DNA of 64,000 nt from Clostridia bacterium (GCA_017409265.1 JAFQSY010000049.1:62001-126000), one strand, 5' to 3'. Shown: positions 17,906 to 26,379, counted from the stretch's first letter. Notes: a model not told the origin generated them from the sequence alone. A program made the numbers and translations.

Positions 17906-17941
17906 ATAAAAAATCACGGGTTATCGCAACATAACCCGTGA
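17906..17941 (-). terminator. Terminator of the tRNA-Leu gene
   Basis: Perfect 12-bp stem ATCACGGGTTAT / ATAACCCGTGAT (17941-17930 with 17923-17912 on the minus strand), 6-nt loop, followed by TTTTTTATA. It lies 10 nt beyond the 3' end of the tRNA. Confidence 0.85.
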
Positions 17942-17951
17942 TTAAATAAGG

Positions 17952-18036
17952 TGGTGCCGATGGTGGGACTCGAACCCACACGGGTATTCCCAAAGCATTT
18001 TGAGTGCTTCACGTCTGCCAATTCCATCACATCGGC
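17952..18036 (-). tRNA. tRNA-Leu, anticodon CAA
   Basis: 85 nt including an encoded CCA. Acceptor arm GCCGATG / CATCGGC, D-arm region with GGAATTGGCAGAC, anticodon stem AAGCA/TGCTT around loop CTCAAAA (anticodon CAA, reads UUG), a long variable arm as in class II tRNAs, and GGGTTCGAGTCCC as T arm. Discriminator base A, as needed for leucyl-tRNA synthetase. Confidence 0.93.
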
Positions 18037-18158
18037 GTATTTCAGACTCTGACTTCACAAAATCTACCAAAAGTAAAAAGGGGTCGATTTCGGGGATCGA
18101 ATCAAAAATAGCAAAATATTGAGTTTTGAAAGTGCTGATATATCAACGGTTTTGAGCT

Positions 18159-18178
18159 TTCGTAAAATATTTTACGAA
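18159..18178. repeat. 20-bp perfect palindrome beside the tRNA fragment
   Basis: TTCGTAAAATATTTTACGAA, self-complementary over all 20 bases, 4 bp from the point where the tRNA-Leu fragment loses similarity. Could be a recombinase or regulator site; no gene claims it. Confidence 0.6.
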
Positions 18179-18182
18179 GTAG

Positions 18183-18222
18183 ATTTTGAGTCCGACACGT
18201 CTGCCAATTCCATCACACCGGC
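18183..18222 (-). pseudogene. 5'-half fragment of a second tRNA-Leu(CAA)
   Basis: Read on the minus strand, 18222-18183 gives GCCGGTGTGATGG then AATTGGCAGACGTGTCGGACT and CAAAATC: acceptor 5' strand, D arm, and an anticodon stem and loop with CAA, closely like the intact gene 150 bp away. Similarity stops two bases into the 3' strand of the anticodon stem. No matching variable arm or T arm follows. The acceptor (GCCGGTG) differs from the intact gene's GCCGATG, so it was a separate gene. Confidence 0.7.
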
Positions 18223-18284
18223 AAATCAGCTTTCTTATTATATCCTAACGGAACTCAAAAATCAAGTGTTATATCAAAAAAGTT

Positions 18285-18824
18285 TTATTGCTTTGATTTT
18301 TTGAAAAGAAAAACAGAAATAACAATCAGAGCAGCCGGAACAACAATCATCAGCAAAGGAGTTATCCAGTCAAAAGGTGTTGATGCAATAAAAATACTCG
18401 TAGGTCCGTCAGCACCGCCAATAATTGCAACATCACGTGCAGGAGAAATCATAAATATCAATGTATAAACCGACACTGAAATAATAAATAAGGCAATTAT
18501 AATAAGACTTACAGAAACAAGTCTTAACGTAATTCTGCGGCTTCTTGAATTTCTCTCTGCCATCATTGCATTTAAATTTTCAAGCTTTTGCGATATCTCG
18601 GCAAGCTCGGATTTTGTATCTATGATTTCAACCGTTTCACCGAGAAGGCTGCTGACAGAAACCTCAAAAACTCCAGCAATTTTAATCAGCATTTCGGAAT
18701 CGGGAACTGACAGATTCTGCTCCCATTTTGAAACAGTCTGTCTGACAACGTTGACCTTTTCCGCAAGTTCTTCCTGCGACATACCTTTTTCTTTTCTCAT
18801 GTTTTTAATGTTTTCACTTAACAT
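18285..18824 (-). CDS. XRE-family regulator with two membrane helices and a GGADGPTSIF motif
   Basis: Residues 1-60 form a Cro/C1-type HTH (NMRKEKGMSQEELAEKVNV, then RQTVSKWEQNLSVPD). A short coiled region (about 70-95) leads to a membrane helix (about 102-126), the segment AIIGGADGPTSIFIAS (133-148), and a second helix (about 150-173) with a KKSKQ tail. So it is a membrane-anchored DNA-binding protein with a small external loop. The GGADGPTSIF segment resembles the conserved motif of the beta subunit of Na+-pumping decarboxylases. ATG 18824 has GGAGG at good spacing. An inverted repeat TGCCG-TTG-CGGCA at 18860-18872 upstream might be its own operator. Target genes unknown. Confidence 0.8.
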   Translation of the reverse strand: MLSENIKNMRKEKGMSQEELAEKVNVVRQTVSKWEQNLSVPDSEMLIKIAGVFEVSVSSLLGETVEIIDTKSELAEISQKLENLNAMMAERNSRSRRITLRLVSVSLIIIALFIISVSVYTLIFMISPARDVAIIGGADGPTSIFIASTPFDWITPLLMIVVPAALIVISVFLFKKSKQ

Positions 18825-18903
18825 ATTCATTCCTCCCTGCCGAAAATATATCATAAATCTGCCGTTGCGGCAAGCAACAAAAATTAACATTGATTATATC
18901 GGC

Positions 18904-18938
18904 AAAAAACGGCGCTTCTGATTACGAAACGCCGTTTT
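18904..18938 (-). terminator. Terminator of guaB
   Basis: Perfect 9-bp stem AAAACGGCG / CGCCGTTTT (18938-18930 with 18914-18906 on the minus strand), followed by TT. Confidence 0.85.
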
Positions 18939-18955
18939 ATTGTTATATTATATAT

Positions 18956-20464
18956 TTATCTGCCAGAAGTTGCGGTGGTTTTAAGAGTAACATCATGATA
19001 ACCGCCTTCAACAATGCTTGTTGCGGAAACAACAGTAAGCTTTGCATTCTTCTGAAGGTCGGGAATAGTAAGCACACCGCAGTTGCACATTGTTGACTTA
19101 ACCTTATAAAGGCTCTTTGCAACGTTATCGCTGAGAGGACCTGCATAAGTTACATATGAGTCAACGCCTTCTTCAAAGCTAAGCTTTGCTTTGCCGCCAA
19201 GGTCATATCTCTGCCAGTTTCTTGCTCTGTTGGAACCTTCACCCCAATATTCCTTTACATATGCACCATTAACCATGAGCTTGTTTGTGGGGCTTTCGTC
19301 GAAACGTGCAAAATATCTGCCAAGCATGAGGAAATCAGCTCCCATTGCAAGAGCGAGAGTCATATGATAGTCATGAACGATACCGCCGTCAGAACAGATG
19401 GGAACATAAATGCCTGTTTCAGCATAATATTCATCTCTTGCTGCTGCAACTTCGATAAGAGCAGTAGCCTGGCCTCTGCCGATACCCTTTGTTTCTCTTG
19501 TGATACAGATTGAACCGCCGCCGATACCGACCTTAACAAAGTCTGCACCTGCTTTTGCAAGGAAAAGAAATCCTTCACGGTCAACAACATTACCTGCGCC
19601 GACCTTTACCTTGTCGCCGTACTTTTCACGGATAAAAGCAAGAGTCTGTTCCTGCCAAACTGTATATCCCTCTGATGAGTCGATGCAAAGAACATCTGCA
19701 CCTGCTTCAACAAGAGCAGGAACACGCTTTTCATAGTCAAGGGTGTTGATACCTGCGCCTACGATATAGCTCTTATTTGCATCAAGAAGCTCCTGGGGAT
19801 TATCCTTATGCTGTGAATAGTCCTTACGGAATACAAAATAAAGAAGATTGCCGTTTTTATCAACAATGGGAAGAGAATTGAGCTTATGCTCCCAAATTAT
19901 ATCGTTTGCTTCCTTAAGAGTTGTGTTTTCCGGAGCGGTGATGAGTTTTTCCAAAGGAGTCATAAATGCTGAAACGGGTGTTTCAAGCTCCATTCTGCTG
20001 ACTCTGTAATCCCTGCTTGTAACAACGCCGAGAAGCTTGCCGTTGGGACCGCCGTTATCGGTAACTGCCATGGTGCTGTGACCTGTAAGCTCAATGAGAT
20101 CAAGAACCTCTGCAAGGGTTGATTCAGGCTTAAGATTTGAATCGCTTACAACAAAGCCTGCTTTATAGCTCTTAACTCTTGCTACCATAGCCGCTTCATC
20201 TTCAACAGACTGTGAACCGTAGATAAATGAAACGCCGCCTTCCTTTGCGAGAGCAATCGCCATTGTATCGTTCGAAACAGACTGCATAATTGCAGAAACA
20301 AGAGGAATATTGAGGCTGAGTGGACATTCCTCTTCACCTTTTCTGAATTTAACGAGAGGTGTTTTAAGATTTACGTTTGCAGGGATACATTCCCTCGAAG
20401 TATAGCCCGGAATAAGAAGATATTCGCTGAATGTTCTTGAGGGCTCCTGACAATAAATGGCCAT
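18956..20464 (-). CDS. guaB: IMP dehydrogenase, divergent (Tritrichomonas-like) type
   Basis: Oxidises IMP to XMP with NAD+, the committed step to GMP. 502 residues: split TIM barrel with an inserted pair of CBS domains (about 95-215). The catalytic Cys lies in [20 protein letters not shown] (about residue 319), and the mobile flap with the Arg-Tyr dyad is [19 protein letters not shown]. The loop and flap differ from the usual bacterial GIGPGSICTTR form and, from memory, match the protozoan Tritrichomonas foetus enzyme nearly word for word. ATG 20464 has AAAGGAGTG before it; an upstream GTG at 20473 is less likely. Single gene between a strong promoter and a strong terminator. Confidence 0.93.
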   Translation of the reverse strand: MAIYCQEPSRTFSEYLLIPGYTSRECIPANVNLKTPLVKFRKGEEECPLSLNIPLVSAIMQSVSNDTMAIALAKEGGVSFIYGSQSVEDEAAMVARVKSYKAGFVVSDSNLKPESTLAEVLDLIELTGHSTMAVTDNGGPNGKLLGVVTSRDYRVSRMELETPVSAFMTPLEKLITAPENTTLKEANDIIWEHKLNSLPIVDKNGNLLYFVFRKDYSQHKDNPQELLDANKSYIVGAGINTLDYEKRVPALVEAGADVLCIDSSEGYTVWQEQTLAFIREKYGDKVKVGAGNVVDREGFLFLAKAGADFVKVGIGGGSICITRETKGIGRGQATALIEVAAARDEYYAETGIYVPICSDGGIVHDYHMTLALAMGADFLMLGRYFARFDESPTNKLMVNGAYVKEYWGEGSNRARNWQRYDLGGKAKLSFEEGVDSYVTYAGPLSDNVAKSLYKVKSTMCNCGVLTIPDLQKNAKLTVVSATSIVEGGYHDVTLKTTATSGR

Positions 20465-20487
20465 CGTTATCACTCCTTTTGGAAATT

Positions 20488-20508
20488 AGGCTGCCGGAAA
20501 GTCAGCCT
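20488..20508 (-). promoter_or_regulatory. Leader hairpin before guaB
   Basis: 6-bp stem AGGCTG / CAGCCT around a 9-nt loop, just before the guaB ribosome site. It does not match a purine riboswitch that I recognise; it could stabilise the mRNA or modulate translation. Confidence 0.35.
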
Positions 20509-20522
20509 TGAATATAAAGTAT

Positions 20523-20551
20523 ATTTTATAACAAAATTTTCAAAATGTAAA
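20523..20551 (-). promoter_or_regulatory. Promoter of guaB
   Basis: Minus strand TTTACA (20551-20546), 17-bp spacer, TAAAAT (20528-20523). Confidence 0.6.
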
Positions 20552-20577
20552 TACACAATTAGAACATAAATCAGAAG

Positions 20578-21111
20578 TTATCTGCAAAATTCTTGTATAT
20601 AGTTGCCGATACATTTCTCAATTATTTCAATTGCCTTATCTTTGTTCTGAATTTCATCAACTACCGTTTCTTTATCCTCAAGATTTTTGTAGACGGTGAA
20701 AAAGTGAGTCATTTCATCAAAAACATGTTTTGGAAGCTCGCTGATATCTTTATAAGAATTGTAATTGGGATCGTTGAACGGAATTGATATTATCTTTTCA
20801 TCAAGTTTTCCGCTGTCCTTCATGGTAATAACTCCAATCGGATAGCATCGTACGAGGGTCATGGGGTCAATTTTTTCACTGCAAATAACAACAACATCAA
20901 GCGGATCTCCGTCATCGCCGTAGGTTCTCGGAATAAATCCGTAGTTTGCGGGGTAATGAGTTGAGGTGTAAAGAATGCGGTCAAGCATAAGCACGCCCGT
21001 TTCCTTATCAAGTTCATATTTCTTTTTGCTGCCCTTTGTTATTTCGATAACCGCCATAAAATCTTCAGAGGTTATTCTTTTGGGGCTTATATCATGCCAT
21101 ATATTTCCCAT
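20578..21111 (-). CDS. ppa: Inorganic pyrophosphatase, family I
   Basis: Hydrolyses PPi to two phosphates in the cytoplasm, pulling biosynthetic reactions forward. The 177 residues have the family I signature in YGDDGDPLDVVV (metal-binding aspartates, about 64-75) plus the upstream NYGFIPRT. Length agrees with bacterial family I enzymes, in contrast to the family II (DHH) enzymes of many Bacilli. ATG 21111 is preceded by AAGGAGA. It lies 11 nt downstream of the Gfo/Idh/MocA gene and may be cotranscribed with it. Confidence 0.92.
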   Translation of the reverse strand: MGNIWHDISPKRITSEDFMAVIEITKGSKKKYELDKETGVLMLDRILYTSTHYPANYGFIPRTYGDDGDPLDVVVICSEKIDPMTLVRCYPIGVITMKDSGKLDEKIISIPFNDPNYNSYKDISELPKHVFDEMTHFFTVYKNLEDKETVVDEIQNKDKAIEIIEKCIGNYIQEFCR

Positions 21112-21122
21112 GTTACTTCTCC

Positions 21123-22163
21123 TTAATCAAAATAGACTGTTTTTCCTGTTTTTGCAGACTCATAAACCGCATTAACGATCCTGACACTCTTTATTGCTTC
21201 CATTGGAACGATTGAAGGGTCTCTGTCTTCAAGAACAGCATTAATCATATCCTCAACAACATAACTGTGTCCGATGCAAAGAGTAGGATCAAGTGCGGCT
21301 GCAGCACCGTTGCCTGCATATTTTTTGAGCATTTCCTCTTCTTCAGTTTCCGATGCATCCGTAAATTTCCAAAGCTTGAGCTTATCCTGGTCAGCCTCCA
21401 TTGAGCCTTCGCTGCCGTAAATTCTGATATCGGTGCTTATTCCTGGATAAGCGCAGGTTGTGCTGATAAAAGTCGCAACAGCACCTGACTTGAACTTTAT
21501 AAGTGATGCCGTAAAATCTTCAGTTTCAATTTTATGATTATAAATCGCCATCTGCGATGTGACACTTTCAACATCACTGTTCATCATCCACTGCATAAGG
21601 TCAACTGTATGAACAGCCTGATTCATAAGAGAACCGCCTCCGTCCATCTCCCAGGTTCCTCTCCAACCGCCGTTATCATAATATTCCTGGGTTCTGTGCC
21701 ATTTAACGGCAAAATCGCCAAAAAGGACCTTTCCTATTCTGCCGCTGATTACAGCATCATGCATTGGGGTCATATCGGGATTATATCTGTTCTGATGAAC
21801 AACACCGGCTTTCATGCCTGTTTTCAGCCTTGCTTTTTCAATTTTTAAAGCGGCTTCAACGGTTATATCAATAGGCTTTTCAACAAGAACATGCTTGCCT
21901 GCATTCATTGCTTTAACGGCGAAATCTGCATGCATACCGCTCGGAACAGCAATACTGACAGCTTCAACATCGGGATTTTTGAGCATTTCATCATAATTTG
22001 TAAAAGTTAATGTTTCAGGATAAAGCTCTTTGATTTTATCGAGTTTTTCCTGTTTCAAATCGCAAACCGCAACAAGATTTGCTTTATTTGATTTTGCAGC
22101 TGCTTCTGCATGACGCATTCCTACGCCAAGACCAACAACTGCATAACCAACTTTTCTATCCAT
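21123..22163 (-). CDS. Gfo/Idh/MocA-family NAD(P)-dependent oxidoreductase
   Basis: Sugar or cyclitol dehydrogenase. N-terminal Rossmann fold with YAVVGLGVGMRHAEA (1-20), the strand/turn VAVCDLKQEK, and the hallmark EKPID (about 96, catalytic Lys in the family), then the alpha/beta substrate domain with GGGSLMNQAVHTVDLMQWM, whose His is the typical catalytic residue. 346 residues. The start at ATG 22163 follows TTGGAGGAA; the reading frame continues far upstream but that part overlaps the TPM gene. Substrate not predictable; no sugar operon surrounds it. Confidence 0.85.
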   Translation of the reverse strand: MDRKVGYAVVGLGVGMRHAEAAAKSNKANLVAVCDLKQEKLDKIKELYPETLTFTNYDEMLKNPDVEAVSIAVPSGMHADFAVKAMNAGKHVLVEKPIDITVEAALKIEKARLKTGMKAGVVHQNRYNPDMTPMHDAVISGRIGKVLFGDFAVKWHRTQEYYDNGGWRGTWEMDGGGSLMNQAVHTVDLMQWMMNSDVESVTSQMAIYNHKIETEDFTASLIKFKSGAVATFISTTCAYPGISTDIRIYGSEGSMEADQDKLKLWKFTDASETEEEEMLKKYAGNGAAAALDPTLCIGHSYVVEDMINAVLEDRDPSIVPMEAIKSVRIVNAVYESAKTGKTVYFD

Positions 22164-22179
22164 TTTATATTCCTCCAAA

Positions 22180-23061
22180 TCAGAATTTTCTGCTTCCTCC
22201 GCCATGGCTGAAGCCGCCCGATGAATGGTGCGATCCACCGCCGCCGGAAAAACCGCCTCTGCCGCCGTGTCGGTGATTATTATTTCTCGGAACACGTGTG
22301 GTAATAACGTTTCTGCTGATAACCGTATCATTTGAGCCTGTAAGATTCAAAACGGTGTCATCAGCATCAAACTCATCGCCCTTACCCATGTTTTTATATC
22401 TGCTTTTAACAGCAAAAACAGTAATTGCCGCAATAACAAGAGAGATAACAAGACATATCACAACATCTGATAAATTCAATGATTTTTTTTGCGGCTGATA
22501 ATAAACATCACCATAATTACTATTATAATTATAATCATTATTATAATAATTACTGTCATAGTTATCTTCGTAATAGTAATCATCTTCCTCATAAGACGAT
22601 AAAGCACATTCGGCAGCCGCATCAACCATTAGTACAATGCAATCGCAGTAAAAGCCATCAACAAGCTCATTATATCCGCTGTCAATAATATAATCAATCG
22701 AATTTTCATAAACAGAAATGCAGTCACCCATCGTTGAAATACAAACTTCACGGTTATCCATATCAATCAAAAAAAGAATCCCGTTTTGTGACCATCCTTG
22801 CTCAACAACAAGAGAATCATAATAATCATCTGCATATTCCTGCGAAGTTTTGTTTTTAGCATCTTCTGTTGTTACAACAGCAATTGAATATCCCGTATCA
22901 GCTGTAAACTGATAAATCGAAAAACCAATGGTTTCTTCTTCAGATTCAGAAAAAAGATTAGCAATATCATCAATCAGCAAAACCTGCTGTGCTGATGCAG
23001 AAACAGATAACAAGGAAAAAATTAACAGCGATACAGTTATCACGGATAACAGCTTTTTCAT
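22180..23061 (-). CDS. TPM-domain membrane protein
   Basis: Signal peptide (1-24, cut near SASA-QQ), then a TPM (TLP18.3/Psb32/MOLO-1) domain (about 26-150) with DDIANLFSESEEE and GILFLIDMDNREV, an acidic Tyr/Asn-rich low-complexity linker (about 158-190), a membrane helix (about 200-220), and a Gly/His/Ser-rich tail (about 265-293). The TPM domain is outside the membrane and the glycine-rich tail inside. Related proteins carry such tails after the helix. Its start shares a base with the stop of the zinc-ribbon gene (TGATG), and the two are commonly paired. Function in bacteria is not settled. Confidence 0.8.
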   Translation of the reverse strand: MKKLLSVITVSLLIFSLLSVSASAQQVLLIDDIANLFSESEEETIGFSIYQFTADTGYSIAVVTTEDAKNKTSQEYADDYYDSLVVEQGWSQNGILFLIDMDNREVCISTMGDCISVYENSIDYIIDSGYNELVDGFYCDCIVLMVDAAAECALSSYEEDDYYYEDNYDSNYYNNDYNYNSNYGDVYYQPQKKSLNLSDVVICLVISLVIAAITVFAVKSRYKNMGKGDEFDADDTVLNLTGSNDTVISRNVITTRVPRNNNHRHGGRGGFSGGGGSHHSSGGFSHGGGSRKF

Positions 23062-24113
23062 CAGAACAGCACCTCCGTAAGAACAGTTAATATCACGGTT
23101 GCGACAGCAGTTACTGCTGCAAAAAGCCCTGCAAGCTTTTTACTGCAAACGGGCATTTCTCCGTAAACCTTGCCGGTCTGTCCGTTAAGAGCATATATAT
23201 AATTTTTATCTTTATGTTTATAATTCAGAACCCAGACGGGAAGAAGATTATAGCTCCAGCGCATTTCTCCGATTCTAATACTACTATCCTTTAAAGAAAC
23301 ATTAGGATATTCAACCGACCCGAGAAGTCTGTCACGGGAAAATGCTTTTATTTTCTCGGACACAGAATTTTCAAGTTCAGATTTTTCGGTATCTCTTTTT
23401 TCTGCAAAAAAACCCGACAGATATGACATGGAAAAAGGAACAAAATCCGCACTGTTAAACGGGCAGACATATTTGAGCAAATCTCTGTCTTTACTTTTAA
23501 GCGCTGCTTCAGGCATGTTTCGGATTGAAATATTTCCTTGTCTGAAATGCCCTCTCAAGGTTGTTTCTGTGTGGCGCATATCACCGACCATCCATGTTCT
23601 GACCTGCTTTGAAGTAGCGTTGATATTTCCGTCAGATTCTCCGTCAATATACCAATAAGGGAAATACACACCTTTTATCTCTTCAAGCCTTGATTCATAA
23701 ATAAAGTCCTTGGGCAAAAACTTCTTTTTCGTGCAAAGCTCCTTAAATTTTTTTATTGCTTCATCCTTATCAATTTTGAACGGAATAATATTATCCGGTT
23801 TAAAATTACCGCTTAACTTTCCCGAAAGGACAACGGGATTAGAGCAATAATAACAGGAGGTTGCCGCCGTTGTTTCATCGGTTACAATTTCAGCACCGCA
23901 GCTGGGGCATATATAAAGAAGTGCATTATCAAAATCTGCATTTTCCGCCTGTTTCGCCTTGTCAGCATCAAGATTTTCATCCTTTACAAAAAAATCCTGC
24001 TCCTTGAAAACAGAATCACAGTATTCACATATAAAATCCTGCTTTTCGGGGTCAAAAATCAGACCGCCGCCGCAATTCGGGCATTTATACTGAACAGCAT
24101 CCAACACTATCAC
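23061..24113 (-). CDS. Zinc-ribbon membrane-anchored protein paired with TPM protein
   Basis: Two zinc ribbons at the N-terminus: CPNCGG...CEYC (about 10-34) and CPSCGAE...CYYC (about 69-92). A middle region of mixed alpha/beta structure follows with YFPYWYIDGE (about 171-180), and the protein ends in a single hydrophobic helix (about 328-348). The architecture recalls proteins annotated as TFIIB-type zinc-ribbon or PriA-like zinc-ribbon proteins, which sit next to TPM proteins in Clostridia. It is coupled by overlap to the TPM gene downstream. Probably a membrane-envelope stress or trafficking component, but this is inference only. Confidence 0.65.
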   Translation of the reverse strand: MIVLDAVQYKCPNCGGGLIFDPEKQDFICEYCDSVFKEQDFFVKDENLDADKAKQAENADFDNALLYICPSCGAEIVTDETTAATSCYYCSNPVVLSGKLSGNFKPDNIIPFKIDKDEAIKKFKELCTKKKFLPKDFIYESRLEEIKGVYFPYWYIDGESDGNINATSKQVRTWMVGDMRHTETTLRGHFRQGNISIRNMPEAALKSKDRDLLKYVCPFNSADFVPFSMSYLSGFFAEKRDTEKSELENSVSEKIKAFSRDRLLGSVEYPNVSLKDSSIRIGEMRWSYNLLPVWVLNYKHKDKNYIYALNGQTGKVYGEMPVCSKKLAGLFAAVTAVATVILTVLTEVLF

Positions 24114-24124
24114 CTCTCAAAAAA

Positions 24125-24161
24125 TAAAACAGACCGTAGGGTTAATTTCCGCTGCGGTCTG
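24125..24161 (-). terminator. Terminator of the pdxY-thyA-folA operon
   Basis: 10-bp stem with one G-T pair, CAGACCGCAG / CTACGGTCTG (24161-24152 with 24139-24130 on the minus strand), followed by TTTTATTTTTT. Confidence 0.85.
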
Positions 24162-24185
24162 ACCGACGACGGACACAGCTCCGCC

Positions 24186-24674
24186 TTAAATCTTTTTATA
24201 TGTCACAAATTTAAATTCAGTTCCGTTATGCTCCATGGCTTCGCTTTCACTCTTAACTACCCAATCCGATTCAACATCAAGATTGGGAAAGAATTTATCT
24301 GCTGTTTTTCCGGTATCAACTTTAGTTACATAAGCAGTATCGCAATAAGGCAAAAGCTGCTGATAAACCGATGAACCGCCGATAACATAAACCGTATCGC
24401 TGTCGTATCTCTCAAGCTGTTCAAAAAGCTCTTCAATTGAATGACAAACTATTACATCCGGCGCACTCCAGCTCTCATCTCTTGTTATAACTATATTTAC
24501 TCTGTTGGGAAGAGCTTTGGGTCCCGGAAAAGTCATAAAGGTTGCTCTGCCCATAACAACAACATTTCCGGTTGTTGTCTCTTTAAAAAATTTCATATCT
24601 GCAGGAATATGGTTAAGAAGCTTGTCACCGATTCCGATTCCCCAATTGTTATCAACATTAACAATAGCTTTCAT
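24186..24674 (-). CDS. folA: Dihydrofolate reductase
   Basis: Reduces dihydrofolate to tetrahydrofolate with NADPH, regenerating the cofactor used up by ThyA. 162 residues with the family's N-terminal NNWGIGIGDKLLNHIPADMKFF (acidic substrate-binding residue in PADMKFF), VVMGRATFMTF, and YVIGGSSVYQQLL near the C-terminus. It is 24 nt downstream of thyA, the classic thymidylate cycle pair. Confidence 0.93.
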   Translation of the reverse strand: MKAIVNVDNNWGIGIGDKLLNHIPADMKFFKETTTGNVVVMGRATFMTFPGPKALPNRVNIVITRDESWSAPDVIVCHSIEELFEQLERYDSDTVYVIGGSSVYQQLLPYCDTAYVTKVDTGKTADKFFPNLDVESDWVVKSESEAMEHNGTEFKFVTYKKI

Positions 24675-24698
24675 TTTTGATTTACCTCTTTAAACTAA

Positions 24699-25529
24699 TC
24701 AGATTGCAACGGGAATTTTCTCGCTGAAATCATGAAATTTATAATTTTCAAGTGAAAAATGGTTCTTGGTGAAATCGTAGAAATCAGTTATGCTCTTATC
24801 CATAACAAAATCAGGAGCATCATAAGGCTCACGGCTGATTAATTCCTCAACAATTGGAATATGACGGTCATAAATATGCGCATCGGCAATAACATGAACA
24901 AATTCACCAACCTCAAGTCCGCTGACATGTGCAAACATATGAACAAGAGCCGCATACTGTGCAACATTCCAAGCATTAGCAGCAAGCATATCCTGCGAGC
25001 GCTGATTGAGAATTGCATTGAGCTTATTACCCGAGGTATTGAAAGTCATACTGTAAGCACAAGGATAAAGTGCCATTTCGCTCAAATCCTGATGAACATA
25101 AATATTGGTTAAAATTCTTCTGCTCTGTGGGTTATGTTTAAGGTCATAAAGAACTCTGTCAACCTGATCCATTTCGCCTTCTCTGTAATTATGCTTAACA
25201 CCGAGCTGATAGCCGTATGCTTTTCCGATTGAGCCGTTTTCATCAGCCCATTGATCCCATACATGGCTGCCTAAATCTGCAATATTATTTGACTTTTTCT
25301 GCCATATCCAAAGTATTTCGTCAACAGCACTTTTAATAAAGGTTTTTCTGATTGTCTGCGCAGGAAATTCCTTGCTTAAATCATATCTGTTAACAACACC
25401 GAATTTTTTTACGGTGTGAGCAGGCGCACCATCCTCCCATCTGGGGCGAACATCAAGCTCGGTATCCCAAAAACCGTTTTTTAAAATATCTTTACATGTG
25501 TCAATAAAAACTTTATCAGCGAAGCTCAT
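24699..25529 (-). CDS. thyA: Thymidylate synthase ThyA
   Basis: Converts dUMP to dTMP with 5,10-methylene-tetrahydrofolate. Nucleophile Cys in ALYPCAYSMTF (about residue 157), phosphate-binding QSRRILTNIY, and the nucleotide pocket LNQRSQDMLAANAWNVAQYA. The SQDMLAA variant replaces the more common SCDVFLG; this is known in a subset of bacterial ThyA proteins. 276 residues. Its start overlaps the end of the upstream kinase gene by 14 nt, so it is translated from the same message. Confidence 0.93.
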   Translation of the reverse strand: MSFADKVFIDTCKDILKNGFWDTELDVRPRWEDGAPAHTVKKFGVVNRYDLSKEFPAQTIRKTFIKSAVDEILWIWQKKSNNIADLGSHVWDQWADENGSIGKAYGYQLGVKHNYREGEMDQVDRVLYDLKHNPQSRRILTNIYVHQDLSEMALYPCAYSMTFNTSGNKLNAILNQRSQDMLAANAWNVAQYAALVHMFAHVSGLEVGEFVHVIADAHIYDRHIPIVEELISREPYDAPDFVMDKSITDFYDFTKNHFSLENYKFHDFSEKIPVAI

Positions 25530-26379
25530 GATTACCCTCCAAGCATTTTATATAATTTCCGAGGCCTTGCTCAAAACAAACACCGAGACGTGTGTCAGTC
25601 CCTGCGTCATGTGTTCTTTTAATGGCAGCGCAGGTAAACTCAAGCGCTATCTCCGCACTTTCATATATTGTTTTCCCTTTTAAAAAAGCACCGGTCAGCG
25701 CAGAAGCAAATAAATCACCCGTACCGTAATATATACCCGGATATTTCTCCGAAAAACGGTAAAAAACTTCATCGCTGTTTTTGCAGCAAACTGCACAGCC
25801 GATTTTATCATGGTCAAAGGAAACGCCAGTTAATACAACCATTGAAGGTCCGAGAGAAAGGAGTCTGCGGGTTATACAGTCAATATATTCTTTAGTATAC
25901 GGAGGTTCAACATATTTTTCTCCAAGAAGAAAAGCAGCTTCAGTTAGATTCGGGACAATAATATCAGCCTTTCTGCAAAGAGAAGTCATTTCCCGGGCAA
26001 AAGAGTCATCAAAGGTTGTATACATTTTCCCGCCATCAGCCATTGCAGGGTCAACAATAACAACCGTATTATCGGATTTAAATTCATCAATAAATCTGCA
26101 TACAATATCAACCTGCTCGGTTGAACCGAGAAATCCGCTATAAATTCCGTCAAATTTAACTCCGAGCGATTTCCAATGACTGAAAAAAGGAATCAAATCA
26201 TCTGTTAAATCACGGTAAGTAAAATTGCTGATATTGCCCGTATGTGTAGAAAGAACAGCCGTAGGCATAACTGCCGTTTCAATTCCTGCGGCTGAAATGA
26301 CGGGAATTGCAGCCGTCAGCGAGCACTTGCCGATTCCCGAGATATCATGGATTGCGGCAACGCGCTTTTGTCCGTTCAC
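25516..26379 (-). CDS. Pyridoxamine/pyridoxal kinase (PdxY/PdxK-like)
   Basis: Ribokinase-fold kinase that phosphorylates pyridoxal or pyridoxamine for the B6 salvage route. N-terminal VAAIHDISGIGKCSLTAAIP, VDPAMADGGKMY (middle), IIVPNLTEAAFL (ATP-side Asn/Glu), and GTGDLFASALTGAFL (about 218-232), holding the catalytic Asp and anion hole. I choose GTG 26379, 7 nt after AAAGGAAG; the frame further upstream overlaps the promoter. Linking B6 salvage to folate/thymidylate makes sense through PLP-dependent serine hydroxymethyltransferase, which supplies methylene-THF, but that gene is not in the window. Confidence 0.83.
   Translation of the reverse strand: MNGQKRVAAIHDISGIGKCSLTAAIPVISAAGIETAVMPTAVLSTHTGNISNFTYRDLTDDLIPFFSHWKSLGVKFDGIYSGFLGSTEQVDIVCRFIDEFKSDNTVVIVDPAMADGGKMYTTFDDSFAREMTSLCRKADIIVPNLTEAAFLLGEKYVEPPYTKEYIDCITRRLLSLGPSMVVLTGVSFDHDKIGCAVCCKNSDEVFYRFSEKYPGIYYGTGDLFASALTGAFLKGKTIYESAEIALEFTCAAIKRTHDAGTDTRLGVCFEQGLGNYIKCLEGNHELR

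Noticed and set aside
18070-18115. Possible tRNA 3' half (TTCGATCCCCGAAATCGA) on the minus strand
   Set aside because: The T-stem does not pair and no acceptor match is found; kept only as part of the tRNA-scar finding, not annotated as a gene.
20488-20508. guaB leader hairpin as a purine riboswitch
   Set aside because: Only a single 6-bp stem; the three-way junction and loop sequences of purine riboswitches are missing.
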